Part shown: positions 35,547-47,000 of the stretch, in pieces | Layout: the number at the start of each line of letters is the position of its first letter | Position numbering within the stretch: position 1 is the first letter of the stretch | Assembly: GCF_001625215.2 (NCBI RefSeq) | Contig: NC_030384.2 | Location: 45,232,390 to 45,296,389, forward strand | Origin: Daucus carota subsp. sativus | Lineage: Eukaryota; Streptophyta; Magnoliopsida; Apiales; Apiaceae | Reading direction: 5' to 3' | Length of the DNA: 64,000 nucleotides | The notes under the pieces: model-generated | The model's database searches: none | What the model saw: only the letters and a program-made list of their open reading frames with translations | Told to the model about the DNA's origin: nothing | Made by a program: the position numbers and the translations under genes

Positions 35547-38500
35547 ATGGCAGTTGGTGTTCGGAAGTTAATAGTAGAGGTGGTGGACGCTAGAAATTTG
35601 TCACCCAAAGACGGGCACGGAACATCAAGTCCATACGTGATACTTGATTTCTACGGGCAAAGAAAAAAGACAAGAAGTGTAATTTGTGATCTCAATCCTG
35701 TATGGAACGATATTGTATCTTTCAATGTTGGAAAGCCATCTAGTGTTTTTGGTGACATGCTGGAGGTAGACGTTTATCACGACAAAAATATTGGCCCTAC
35801 TACCAGAAACAATTTCCTAGGCCGAGTGCGATTGGATTCTCGACAGTTTGTTAAAAAAGGGGAAGAGGCTTTGATTTACTATCCATTGGAGAAGAAAAAC
35901 CTCTTCAGTTTTATCCAAGGTGAGATTGGCTTGAAGATTTATTTCAGTGACGAGGTCGTTCCACCGCCAGAGCCACCAGCACCATCACCACCACCACCAC
36001 CACCACCACCACCTGAGGATGTGAAGTCTGATCCACCACCAGAAACAGGAGCGGCAGCAGAAGCTCCAACTGATCTGCCACCACCAAGTTCAAGCGAACA
36101 ACCTGCTGCAGATGTGCCAAAAACTGAAGAAGTGCCACCACCTGCTGATACTGCGTCACAATTACCACCTTCACCAGATGAAACTGGAGGATTGCCACCA
36201 GCTGAAGCTGCGCCGCCACCAACATCACCAGCACAAGCGAAGATGGAACCATCGGATAATGCTACTGTGGAGCCCTCAGCGGAAGCAGTTAATAGTTCAG
36301 AAAGAGAAGACCTAAATCCTGATCAGTTGATGGCAAACATGGCATCAGCATCAATACCCGAAGTCAAAGTCAGTGGTATCTACGGACCTCGTCCAATCTC
36401 TCGTGCCGCATCAGTCAGTAGCTTTATATCAGATGCATCTGACAATGTTTCAATGGAACGGCCTTCATTTGATCTAGTAGAGAAAATGCATTACCTCTTC
36501 ATCAGGGTAGTTAAAGCTAGATCATTGCCTACTCCAGGCAATCCTGTGGTTAAGATTGTTGTATCTGGCAGCCAAGTCACGTCCAAACCAGCCCGGAAAA
36601 ACGTGTTGTTCGAGTGGGACCAAACTTTTGCATTCGCTAACGAATCTGCAGATTCCAGCTCCCTCCTCGAAGTCTCTGTGTGGGACCCACTAATCTCAAC
36701 CTCAACCACTGACATGGCCGGTCATAACTTCCTAGGTGGCATATGCTTTGATGTCACTGAGATTCCGCTGCGTGATCCACCAGATAGTCCATTGGCTCCA
36801 CAATGGTACAGACTTGAAGGAGGTGGTGCCCACAGAGGGGATCTCATGCTTGCCACCTGGGTTGGCACACAAGCAGATGAATCTTTTCCAGAAGCATGGA
36901 AAAACGACACCCCTGGAAATCCTAGCTCCCGGTCCAAAGTCTACCAATCACCGAAGTTGTGGTACTTAAGATCAACGGTGATTGAAGCCCAAGACATATC
37001 AGGATCTGCGCCATTAAGAGACTCTACCTTCCAAATCAAAGCTCAATTAGGCTTTCAAGTACAGAAAACCAAGCTCTCCATGACGCGCAGTGGATCCCCC
37101 TCATGGAATGAAGACTTAATGTTTGTTACATCCGAGCCATTTGGTGACCAACAGTTATTGTTATCTTTAGTGGAATACCGGGAACCTAAACAACAGGTTG
37201 TCATAGGAGTTGCTAGCATGCCACTCGTATCAATTGAACGCCGTGTTGATGACCGGAACGTGGCATCACGGTGGTTCACATTTGAAGATCCTAATCAAGA
37301 GAAGAGGGTGTATAAGGGCAGAGTCCACTTGAGGTTATGCTTTGATGGCGGATATCACGTGATGGATGAAGCTGCTCATGTATGCAGTGATTATCGTCCA
37401 ACTGCTAAGCAACTCTGGAAACCTCCAATTGGAACAGTCGAGCTAGGGATAATTGGATGCAAGAACTTGTTACCAATGAAAACAATTGATGCCAAAGGAT
37501 CTACAGACGCATATGCTGTTGCTAAGTATGGTAACAAATGGGTACGTACTCGCACAGTCTCTGATACTCTGGATCCCAGATGGAATGAGCAGTACACGTG
37601 GCGGGTCTACGATCCATCCACTGTGTTGACAATTGGTGTGTTCGATAGTTGGGAAGTATTTGAATCAGACAGCTTCAAAGAATCGACACGACCTGATTTT
37701 AAAATTGGAAAGGTGCGCATACGGATATCAACATTAGAAACAGACAAGGTGTACAAGAATACATACCCGCTGCTTCTGTTATCTCCTTCTGGATTGAAAA
37801 AAATGGGTGAAATAGAGGTGGCTGTACGATTTGCGCGTGCAGCTCCCACACTGGATGTTTTGCACTTGTACTCTACGCCATTGTTGCCTATAATGCACCA
37901 TATTAAGCCCATCGGTGTAATGCAACAAGATATATTGAGATCAACGGCTGTGAAGATTCTATGCACGCACTTCTCACGATCTGAGCCTCCCCTTCGACGT
38001 GAAGTAATCACGTATATGCTAGATGCTGATTCACAGGCATTCAGTATGAGGAAAGTTCGTGCCAACTGGTTCAGAATCATTAATGTGATTGCAGGGCTCA
38101 TTGACACTGTCAAATGGATTGATGACACTCGTTCTTGGCGAAATCCAACATCTACAACCTTAGTACATGCATTGCTGGTGATGCTTGTCTGGTTTCCTGA
38201 TTTAATCATCCCTACATTGGCATTCTACATGTTCGTAGTTGGAGTATGGAACTACAGGCTGAGGTCCCGGAACCCACTGCCACATTTTGATCCAAAGATC
38301 TCATTAGCTGAAAAGATTGACCGCGATGAACTTGAAGAGGAGTTTGATTCGATGCCGTGTAGCAGAACAAACGAGATGGTTCATGCCAGGTATGACAAGT
38401 TACGGGTTCTTGGTGCACGAGTTCAAACCGTATTGGGCGATTTCGCCACACAAGGGGAACGTGTACAGGCGCTGGTGACATGGAGGGATCCCCGTGCCAC

Positions 38501-38681
38501 AGGGATCTTTGTAGGATTGTGCTTTGTGGTGGCATTTATATTGTACTTGGTGCCATCTAAAATGGTAGCTATGGCCTCCGGATTTTACTTTTTGAGGCAC
38601 CCAATATTTAGAGATAGAATGCCTTCCCCGGCTCTAAACTTCTTCAGGAGGCTGCCTTCACTTTCTGATCGAATCCTTTAA
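35547..38681 (+). CDS. Multiple C2 domain and transmembrane region protein (MCTP16/QUIRKY-like)
   Basis: An intronless 1044-residue protein. C2A (about 6-110) starts RKLIVEVVDARNLSPKDGHG. A proline-rich linker (about 135-260, with a CCA-repeat-coded poly-Pro run) follows. C2B is about 314-440, C2C about 472-600 and C2D about 630-760. The C-terminal phosphoribosyltransferase_C region (about 880-1044) holds hydrophobic spans near 842-858, 870-903 and 985-1005. It ends NFFRRLPSLSDRIL, a family hallmark. Plant MCTPs are ER proteins that tether ER to plasma membrane at plasmodesmata and affect intercellular signalling; QUIRKY acts in organ shape and FTIP1 in florigen movement. The N-terminus resembles Arabidopsis MCTP16 more than QUIRKY itself. 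Function at plasmodesmata is inferred from the family. Confidence 0.95.
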   Translation: MAVGVRKLIVEVVDARNLSPKDGHGTSSPYVILDFYGQRKKTRSVICDLNPVWNDIVSFNVGKPSSVFGDMLEVDVYHDKNIGPTTRNNFLGRVRLDSRQFVKKGEEALIYYPLEKKNLFSFIQGEIGLKIYFSDEVVPPPEPPAPSPPPPPPPPPEDVKSDPPPETGAAAEAPTDLPPPSSSEQPAADVPKTEEVPPPADTASQLPPSPDETGGLPPAEAAPPPTSPAQAKMEPSDNATVEPSAEAVNSSEREDLNPDQLMANMASASIPEVKVSGIYGPRPISRAASVSSFISDASDNVSMERPSFDLVEKMHYLFIRVVKARSLPTPGNPVVKIVVSGSQVTSKPARKNVLFEWDQTFAFANESADSSSLLEVSVWDPLISTSTTDMAGHNFLGGICFDVTEIPLRDPPDSPLAPQWYRLEGGGAHRGDLMLATWVGTQADESFPEAWKNDTPGNPSSRSKVYQSPKLWYLRSTVIEAQDISGSAPLRDSTFQIKAQLGFQVQKTKLSMTRSGSPSWNEDLMFVTSEPFGDQQLLLSLVEYREPKQQVVIGVASMPLVSIERRVDDRNVASRWFTFEDPNQEKRVYKGRVHLRLCFDGGYHVMDEAAHVCSDYRPTAKQLWKPPIGTVELGIIGCKNLLPMKTIDAKGSTDAYAVAKYGNKWVRTRTVSDTLDPRWNEQYTWRVYDPSTVLTIGVFDSWEVFESDSFKESTRPDFKIGKVRIRISTLETDKVYKNTYPLLLLSPSGLKKMGEIEVAVRFARAAPTLDVLHLYSTPLLPIMHHIKPIGVMQQDILRSTAVKILCTHFSRSEPPLRREVITYMLDADSQAFSMRKVRANWFRIINVIAGLIDTVKWIDDTRSWRNPTSTTLVHALLVMLVWFPDLIIPTLAFYMFVVGVWNYRLRSRNPLPHFDPKISLAEKIDRDELEEEFDSMPCSRTNEMVHARYDKLRVLGARVQTVLGDFATQGERVQALVTWRDPRATGIFVGLCFVVAFILYLVPSKMVAMASGFYFLRHPIFRDRMPSPALNFFRRLPSLSDRIL

Positions 38682-39372
38682 TTTCGACAAGTTGCAATAA
38701 ATAAGACTGAATGTTTTGTTAATTGAAAGAGCATATCATAATTGAGTTCCCTGAACGTTTTGTTACCTAACAAGGTATATATGCTGAAGCCAAACACTGA
38801 TCAGCAAAATGACCACAACAACCAATTCAATAGAATCTAATAATGTACATACTCAAAGAATTTACATGGAAAATCAAAAGTGTTGTATAGAATTCACGAA
38901 ATTCGCCTAATATTCTGCTATCATAGAATTGAATCAATATACCTAGTGACGGAATCAAGAGAGGGCTAGTCAAGGCTCCGGGCCAACTGAATTACAAAAC
39001 TCAATAAATTATTTTGAATCTAAATTTTTAGTTAAAGGTAGTAAGAGAATTATTTTTAAGATTACTCCAGCTGTTTTCAAAATTCCGTTCCGCCACACAA
39101 TACACAGCATATTCTCTAATATGAATTAATGATTATCATATTCGTGAAAAAACGAAGATCAAACAACACGATATAAAGATCAACCTAAATGCTATTTACA
39201 GATATACAAGAAGCAGCACTCATAAGAAAATGAAGCAAGAGGGTACCTGAGTCCTGAGCCAAGTTCGTGTTGTTGAAACGCAGATTAGTGATCTCTCCTG
39301 TGCTTCGCTCTGCACGGAGTCCATTCGTTCTTGAAGGCTTCATCAATATAGCTGATCACGCGTACTTCGGCT
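38682..39372. other. 3' UTR of the MCTP gene and intergenic DNA
   Basis: No gene supported. The last 8 bases (39365-39372) are the left target-site duplication of the next element. Confidence 0.4.
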
Positions 39373-39803
39373 CAGGGGTACCGGAACTAAAGAACTGAAC
39401 CGAACCGGTATGGTATTTTGATTCCGGACCGAATAGTCCAAATAATGTATAATATTAATTTATATTTATATAATATATATATATATATCATATATGTTAT
39501 AATTATAATATCTAATTTGTAAATCTAGTTATATATATTTTTGATAAATTGGTGGTGATTAATTAATACTAAAATTATAAAATAAATCATGAATTTTAAT
39601 TTTATTTATAATATAAATTTTTATTTTTAAAATAATTACGGTTCTTTCGGTCCGGGCTGGAATGAACTGAATTATTTCGGTTCAGTTCGGTCGGTTCATA
39701 ATAGAATTTCAGTCAGATTCGGTCCGAAAAAAATTTAAAATTCGATTCCCGTTCCATCGGTTCGGTCCAGGTTTGGACCGAACCGACCGAATTCTAACCT
39801 CTA
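39373..39803. mobile_element. Non-autonomous hAT-like element with GAACCGAACC arms
   Basis: 431 bp. Starts CAGGGGTACCGG and ends CGGTC/AATTCTAACCTCTA in inverse. The flanks CTTCGGCT (39365-39372) and CTTCGACT (39804-39811) are an 8-bp duplication with one mismatch, typical of hAT. The arms are short GAACCGAACC-type repeats around an AT-rich core. Confidence 0.7.
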
Positions 39804-39821
39804 CTTCGACTGAAACCTAAC

Positions 39822-40292
39822 AGGGGTGTATTCGATTGGGATTTTAATGGATTGTTTTTAGTCTCTGGATTTTAATGGATTATATGTGATTTTGATTTTG
39901 TGCGGATTTTTGGTAAAATGTCGCAGAGTTTATAGATTTTAAGCACAATGCTTCAAAATCTCATTGATTTTGGTGGGATTTCAAAAAAATTAAAATACAC
40001 CGAAGAATGCCACAAAATCCATCATTTATGAAATCCAAAAAAATCCACCAGCATTTGAATATCATCAGATTTTAATGGATTTTAAATAATCCCAATTGAA
40101 TACCACCGGATTTTAAAGCATAATTTAAAATCCCAATTGAATACCACCAGATTTTGTAGCATAATTTAAAATCCTAATTGAATACCTCAAGATTTTAATG
40201 GATTTCAAACAATCCCAATCGAATACCTCGGATTTCATGAATGCAAAAAAATATTTTAAAAATATTTTAAAATCTCAATCCAATACACCCCT
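39822..40292. mobile_element. MITE with GTGTATTCGATT-type termini, copy B
   Basis: Left AGGGGTGTATTCGATTGGG and right CAATCCAATACACCCCT are good inverted repeats; the interior has repeated CCCAATTGAATACC motifs. It is the reverse-oriented counterpart of 4720-5149. It starts only 10 bp after the hAT element's right duplication. Confidence 0.7.
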
Positions 40293-42861
40293 CTGAGTCC
40301 CCGTGATTGATGATTATAGATAATTAATCATTTCATTATATATATTTAATTAACGTCGTGTTCCTTCCATTTTATATTTGACTTTTGACTCACATATTTA
40401 GACAGGTTGACCGGATAGTAAAAAATATTATTTTTAATAAATTATTTTTGTGGATTACAATTTTGATTATATATTTTTATCAGAATTTTTTTTTAAAAAA
40501 ATTAATAATTTTAACAATCCGGTCAAAACACTTAAAAGTTGTGTCATAAATCACAATATCAATAATAAAAAACGGGACGAACAGATTGAAATATTGAAAA
40601 TTTGGAATATAAATATAAAAGATTTGATGAAACGGTGATAATCACAACAATTATTATTCACCGGTACCGCACCTTAAACAAACACCTTAATAGTATAGAG
40701 ATTACTAATAGTGACATGATTTTAATTTTGATATTATTAATTATTATATATTTATTTTCCAAAAAATTATAAATATTATTTTTTTAGTTTTAGTTTTCTT
40801 TTGATCACTTTTCCACTGATGGACGCACATTTCAAATCGTACATAAAATATTATTTCATAAGTTAGGAAAAATAAAAAAATTGCAAATCTATATCATTTC
40901 TTTATTTTTTGGCTCATGGACATTCATTTTAACTTGGATGTAAAATATATGATAAACTTATGTCGAAATTGTTCTTCAAGTTATTGCCTCTATCATATGA
41001 GAAGCTTCCGCAGGTTTTTACCGGTGAAAGGTCTCATGCTCTTTTATTTTATTTATTTTCTTCAATAATCTTCTTCTTTCGTGAATGATTTCTACTTTCC
41101 GATTAAATTTGGTTTATTTTTCTAGATTTGAATTATATTTTTCTTTGTTTAAAGCTAAACTTATCATTCGAAAATTAATCGTCTATTTTTTGATTTCGAC
41201 TATCAAATCTAAATTTTTTTATTTTTATTTGTTTTTGGTTTATTTTTATTTCAGTTTTCGAATTATATTTTCAAATTGTTTTCTCTTCTTCCCGACCTTG
41301 GTAAAACTTGTCTTTGATTAGGATTTCGGTTGAAAAGATGTTAGGTCGGTTCCTCATGTGCCTAAGAAGCTGAGGCAATCTAGACTGTGAAGTCAAAGCA
41401 AAGCAAGAGTTTTGTTTTCGCTTCTTAATTGTACGCAATTGTCTTAATTTTGTGATGAAATATTGTATAAAATCGCAGTTGTGGTCAATAACTTAAATGA
41501 TAACTCTATTAGACATAATGATACGATAATCATTAAAAGGGTATAAGTAATTTAACGACAATACATGAAATGAATACTTGTATTTCTATATACATTAGAT
41601 AAAATATCATTTAATTGTGTTTTTATGAGAAAATGCAATAACAAATGTAATATTTGTTTGACTCCATCATTTGTATGAATGTCGTATAATTTTTATTTTT
41701 CTTCAGATCACTTAAGATATTATCAATTAATTTTGCATCGTGTTTACTTACTCGTGTCACCTATATTCTCATATATTAAAATTTAAAAGTTAATACTGAA
41801 TATCACATATTATAAAATAAATTAATCTTTTTTGAAGTTCTAAATATCTTGTTAAATGTTCAATTTTGAATTTGAAAATAAGTCAAATGTGCTAACCAAA
41901 ATATAACAATGTAAAATTTTAAAACCACAATGTATTAGTGTATTTATATTTTTAAATAAAACTAAATAAAATTGTTTGTGTTTATATATTAAAAAAAAAT
42001 CCACATTCGTCAATATATATATAGGAGGAGTGTGGTGTTACACTAATACATACAAATATTTATATTTGCATGTATGATAAGAATATATTCCGATCACTTG
42101 AAATTCACTAATTCGAGTCTTGTACGGTTGTAACTTGCACCTAACTATGGGGCCGAGACAACGGGACGGAAAAAATTATGGTGAAATTAATTTCATTTTT
42201 AAATTCAACATTATTAATATTTTATTAGAATAAGTGTCATCGGTCTAGTATGATTTTTTTTTTATTTGTAGTTTATGATCAAACAGACATCAGTTTAAAT
42301 ATATTAAATATTTCCCCCGGCGGGTCATCTCACAACACGTCTTTTTAAACACTACATTTTTTTATGCTATAAACAAGTTTTCATATCTAAACAAATTTGG
42401 GACTTACGAAAACGTTTCTCCACAAAACATGATTTTCGAATAACCAGTGACACGTACACGGGTCGAGGTTGAACACCAATTATAACTGGAAAATGATTGA
42501 AAATTATTTTTGATTCATTTAAGAAAAACATGTTAAAAGAAATAACAATAAACTATTTCCGAATTTGTGTAAGAAAGTATGCATCGGAAATGTCCCCCCT
42601 TCTTACAATTTGTTGTTCCAGTTTTAGTTTTGCTTCTTTCGTGCTTGTCTTGTAGTAACTGCATTTGTGTGGATACGTAAGAGCTAATAGAAAGAAATCA
42701 AAATAAAAAATGGACGCATGCATACTACTCTGCTAGTGTGCAAGCAAATGCATTCCAACAAAAAAACGGCTTCAATATTAGTTTTCCTTGGCAACCACAG
42801 CTTCATCATTACTTAATCATCCATTTAAATTTTATCTGGCCCGGTACAAATATAACTAATA
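40293..42861. other. Gene-free AT-rich intergenic DNA
   Basis: Very AT-rich with only short, compositionally biased ORFs (for example 41085-41321, rich in Phe, Leu and Lys). Faint CCATTTTATATTTGAC/CCGGTC mirrored blocks at 40360-40580 suggest an old TIR element, but the ends cannot be fixed. Confidence 0.4.
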
Positions 42862-43362
42862 CTCCCTCCGTTTCTTTATTCTTTTCTTGTTTCATATGTC
42901 GGCACTGTTTATAACATGAGACAAATTACTAATTTATGTTTAATCTATATGTCGGCACTCATGACTTTTATCTCATATTATGAACAGTACCGACAAAGTC
43001 TTGTTTGTGATTTCATCGTTATGTGTGTTTAGAATTAATTTCAAAATATAATACATAAATTTTGAGGGGTCACATGGGGTAAAGTAGTTGTTAGGAACTA
43101 ATATACACACTGTTATCTCTCAAACAGTTAAAGTTAACGGCTGTTTTTAACGGAGGGTTACAAACCGAAAGAAAAATGAAATGTAGGGTTACAAACTGTC
43201 ACGTTTCAAAGTATGGGGTCTGATTTGCTAATTAGCCAAAGTGTGGGGTTACAAAGTGCAATAAGCTCTTAGTTTTATAGATTAGATGTAAATTAGTAAT
43301 TTATCTCATATTATGAACAGTACCGACATCACAAACAAGAAAGAAAAAGAAAACGGAGGGAG
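42862..43362. mobile_element. Stowaway-like MITE with an internal insertion
   Basis: Ends CTCCCTCCGTTTCTTT and AAAACGGAGGGAG, flanked by TA (42860-42861, 43363-43364). At about 501 bp it is longer than usual. ATGTCGGCACT/AGTACCGACAT blocks are mirrored at both sides and repeated inside. The middle (about 43060-43270) has GGGTTACAAA repeats foreign to the family, suggesting a nested insertion. Confidence 0.7.
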
Positions 43363-43614
43363 TACCTATTATGATGGTGAATAAAAGTCGAGATAAAAAA
43401 AAAGTAAAAATCAAAGCGATCCAGATCTGGGACAACACGTGTGTACAGCGTGTAAAAACATTCTGTAATCCAGGGATTGACTGTTAAGACGCTGGATTGA
43501 CAGGGGTGAATACAGGAATAAAAATCGATTCTCATCCAATCCAAAATATTGTACAAAATCAAAACCCGACATAAAGTAATAAACAATCAATAAATACAAA
43601 GGTGGCTTCACGTC

Positions 43615-43620
43615 TATAAA
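43615..43620 (+). promoter_or_regulatory. TATA box of the GH3 gene
   Basis: TATAAA about 30 bases upstream of a CT-rich leader. The leader seems to contain an intron from 43719 (CATCG/GTAATCG) to 44042 (TTAATTCCAG), placing the ATG 49 bases into the second exon. Confidence 0.5.
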
Positions 43621-44091
43621 TTAAATTGCACTCATGTATATCCGGACGCACCTCATACTCTTTCCAAATTGTCTCCCTCTCCTTTTTCGTCCCTAAGCTC
43701 TGCTTCGAGATTTCATCGGTAATCGTGCCCACATATTTAACGTTTTTATGCTTTATTCACGTGTTTTTATTCTCAATTTTTAGTGCAGTAATATTGTTAC
43801 ATTTTGTAGTTGGAGCACTTTTAATCACCGTGTCTACTCTCTGGTTTTCTGAGTACTCAAAGATAAAATAAGTTTTCGTAAAAGTGTACAGTGTTTATGT
43901 CATGTTTTTTAGATGTATATATGATATTGATGCTGTGATTTCATTGTAAAATTCTGGTTTTAATGTACAGACATTTTTTGTACATATTGTTTAAGCGACA
44001 TACTGAAAACTTATGCTTTGGTGTGTTCTTGTTTAATTCCAGAGTTGAATTGAATTTTGCGGTGTTTTTTTCGCAATTTGGCACTAGACAA

Positions 44092-47000
44092 ATGGAGAAA
44101 AGTTGTGTATTGTTGATCGGGATTTTAGTTCTGTGTTGCGGCGCTGTTGGAGCAGAAGCAGCTTATATGAAATACAAAGATCCTAAACAGCCGATAAATG
44201 TTCGAATAAAGGACCTTATGATGAGAATGAGTCTGGAGGAAAAGATTGGTCAGATGGTGCAGATTGATCGAACTGTGGCCTCATATGAGGTTATGAAGAA
44301 TTACTCTATAGGTATATCGATTTACCAGAATTGAAGTTTATGGTGAATTTATGATTAGTAAATTCGAAAATGTAGTTATATTTTGTAGCTTTTTGATTGT
44401 GAGCAGGGAGTTTACTGAGTGGTGGAGGAAGTGTTCCGGCTGAAAACGCGTCTGCTGGAATGTGGGTTGACATGATCAATGGTTTTCAGAAGGGCTCGTT
44501 AGCTTCGCGTCTTGGGATACCGATGATTTATGGGATTGATGCTGTTCATGGAAATAACAATGTTTATGGTGCTACGATTTTTCCTCATAATGTTGGCCTT
44601 GGAGCTACCAGGCAAGCTGTTTAGAGTATTATATGCTTGTTCTTCACGAGTTTTTAAACATCTAATGTATCACAATTTGGGTTTCAACTTTCAAGACTAA
44701 TGGACAGTTGGACACGAATAACTTCATTTATCAGCTTTGCGGTTATTTTGCAAATTCATGTTGTTCTCTACCTCATTCAGTTTCTGTTGAGCAGGGACCC
44801 TATTCTGGTGAAGAAGATTGGGGCTGCAACTGCTCTTGAAGCTAGAGCCACAGGAATTCCTTATGTTTTTGCACCTTGTATTGCGGTAATTATTTAATTT
44901 AGGGAATTTAGGGAATATTTCTGCTAAGCCAATATGGCTGGTGTGGGTTGTGTTTTTCTCTAACCGGGTATGTTCCATGGACAGGTTTGCAGAGACCCGA
45001 GATGGGGTCGTTGTTATGAAAGCTACAGTGAAGATCATAAGATCGTTCAGGCAATGACCGAGATCATACCAGGATTACAGGGAGATATCCCTAACAAATC
45101 TCGCAAGGGTGTTCCTTTTCTTGCCGGCCAGTAAGTACACAATTCCATTCAATATTTTCTTCCTTTAATTATTTGGTCCACAACTCTAATTGAACAAAAA
45201 TTCTCATTATAATTTTTACTTCAAGAACAAATTACAAATGTGTATATATAACTAAGTAATATTATTTTCATGATCACCAGTATTGATGATGATTGGAGGT
45301 TTCGTTAAGTGGCAGTCCTTGTCCACCATGAGTTGCATAGTGTAGCAGTATTGAATCTTAACCAACTTTATTTATAAGGAGATTGTTTTCAAACCAAGAT
45401 TTTGCACTTTACCTTATCTGATTGAGCTTGTGAAAGTGGTAGATATTGTGATCTGTCAAAGTTGCTGCTATCTGCCAAAGATGAAGCAAAGTTTAATAAA
45501 ACTTTTCTTCTTAATGATAAGATCAGTCTGCTACTGTGTTCTCTGAAGTCCAGCATATCTTGATTTGGTATTTGGTTGAGCAGAGCTTATCTTGTGGACC
45601 ATAAATTGCATTTTTATAATTTTTTTTTAATAATAATGAATAAATTGCTTCAAAAACTGTAATGCGTACAAAAAAGCACAACATGGACCTTTTTTTATAA
45701 TTTAACTTTCAAAGATGGACCCATTTTTATAATTTTTCAAGTTTTAAATTTTGACTTAGTGATGTATAATGTTTTAGCAAGTAGTACATGATAGTGTTAA
45801 AGACCCTGTCAGTTGACTATATTAAATGAGTGGATGAGTCCTGAATGCTGATACACTACTTTCAGTGCAATTGTTCCTACAAAATTGTAGGCATCAGTAT
45901 GAATGGAATTGCTATGGAGAACTAATTTATTTCAGTATCCTGATTGCTTTTGCACAATAACAATGTCTATTATATTTATAATCAAATTTATTTAAGTCAG
46001 CTCCCTCGTCGTCTTATCTTTGTTCATGTTTGATCAAATAGACAAAAGGTTGCAGCATGTGCCAAGCACTATGTAGGGGATGGAGGAACAAACAAAGGCA
46101 TCAATGAAAATAATACCATCATAAGCAGCCAGGGACTATTCAGTATCCATATGCCTGCTTACTATAACTCAATTATTAAGGGTGTGGCAACTGTCATGAT
46201 ATCTTACTCGAGCTGGAATGGGGTAAAAATGCACTCCAATCGGGAACTCATCACTGGCTTTCTCAAAAACACACTGCAATTCAGAGTGAGTATACTCCTA
46301 CTTAGTTGAATTTACCGAGGGCTTGTCCTCCCCACCATAAAAGCCCACGTTGTAGTCTACTTTCTTTTTCCCTTTTTGTAGAGAACTAATTAGCAACACT
46401 GCAGGGGTTCGTCATCTCAGATTGGCAGGGTATAGACAGAATTACCACTCCGGCTCATGCTAACTACACATATTCCATTGAAACTGGAGTGAATGCTGGC
46501 ATTGACATGGTCTGTTCTAATGTTTTCTGCTCATAGTCCTATATATAAAAATATTTAGAAACTGAGATAAACTATTATATAACCAATTAACCATGTTGCA
46601 GATTATGGTGCCTTTCAACTATACAGAATTCATTGATGGTTTGACATTCTTGGTGAAGAATAAATTTGTTCCTATAAGCAGAATTAATGATGCTGTAAAG
46701 AGGATTTTACGGGTTAAATTTGTTATGGGTCTATTTGAGAACCCGTTGGCTGACTATAGCATGACCAAGTATCTAGGAAGCAAGGTAAATGAAACACTTC
46801 CTATCTTGTAAAGTTGTATTCCTCAACTCGTAACATTGTACCTTTCACACAGTGGTCTGTACTGCTCACACAATTGTACGTTGGACAGGTACACAGGTCA
46901 CTTGCTAGAGAAGCTGTGAGGAAATCTCTTGTGCTGCTAAAGAATGGTGAATCTGCTAACAAGCCATTGCTTCCGCTTCCTAAGAAGTCGTCAAAGATAC

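Noticed and set aside
37607-38209. 200-codon ORF on the minus strand
   Set aside because: Antisense shadow of the MCTP C2D to C-terminal region.
41085-41321. 78-codon ORF on the plus strand
   Set aside because: Almost entirely Phe, Leu, Ile and Lys from AT-rich DNA; no promoter, splice or domain support.
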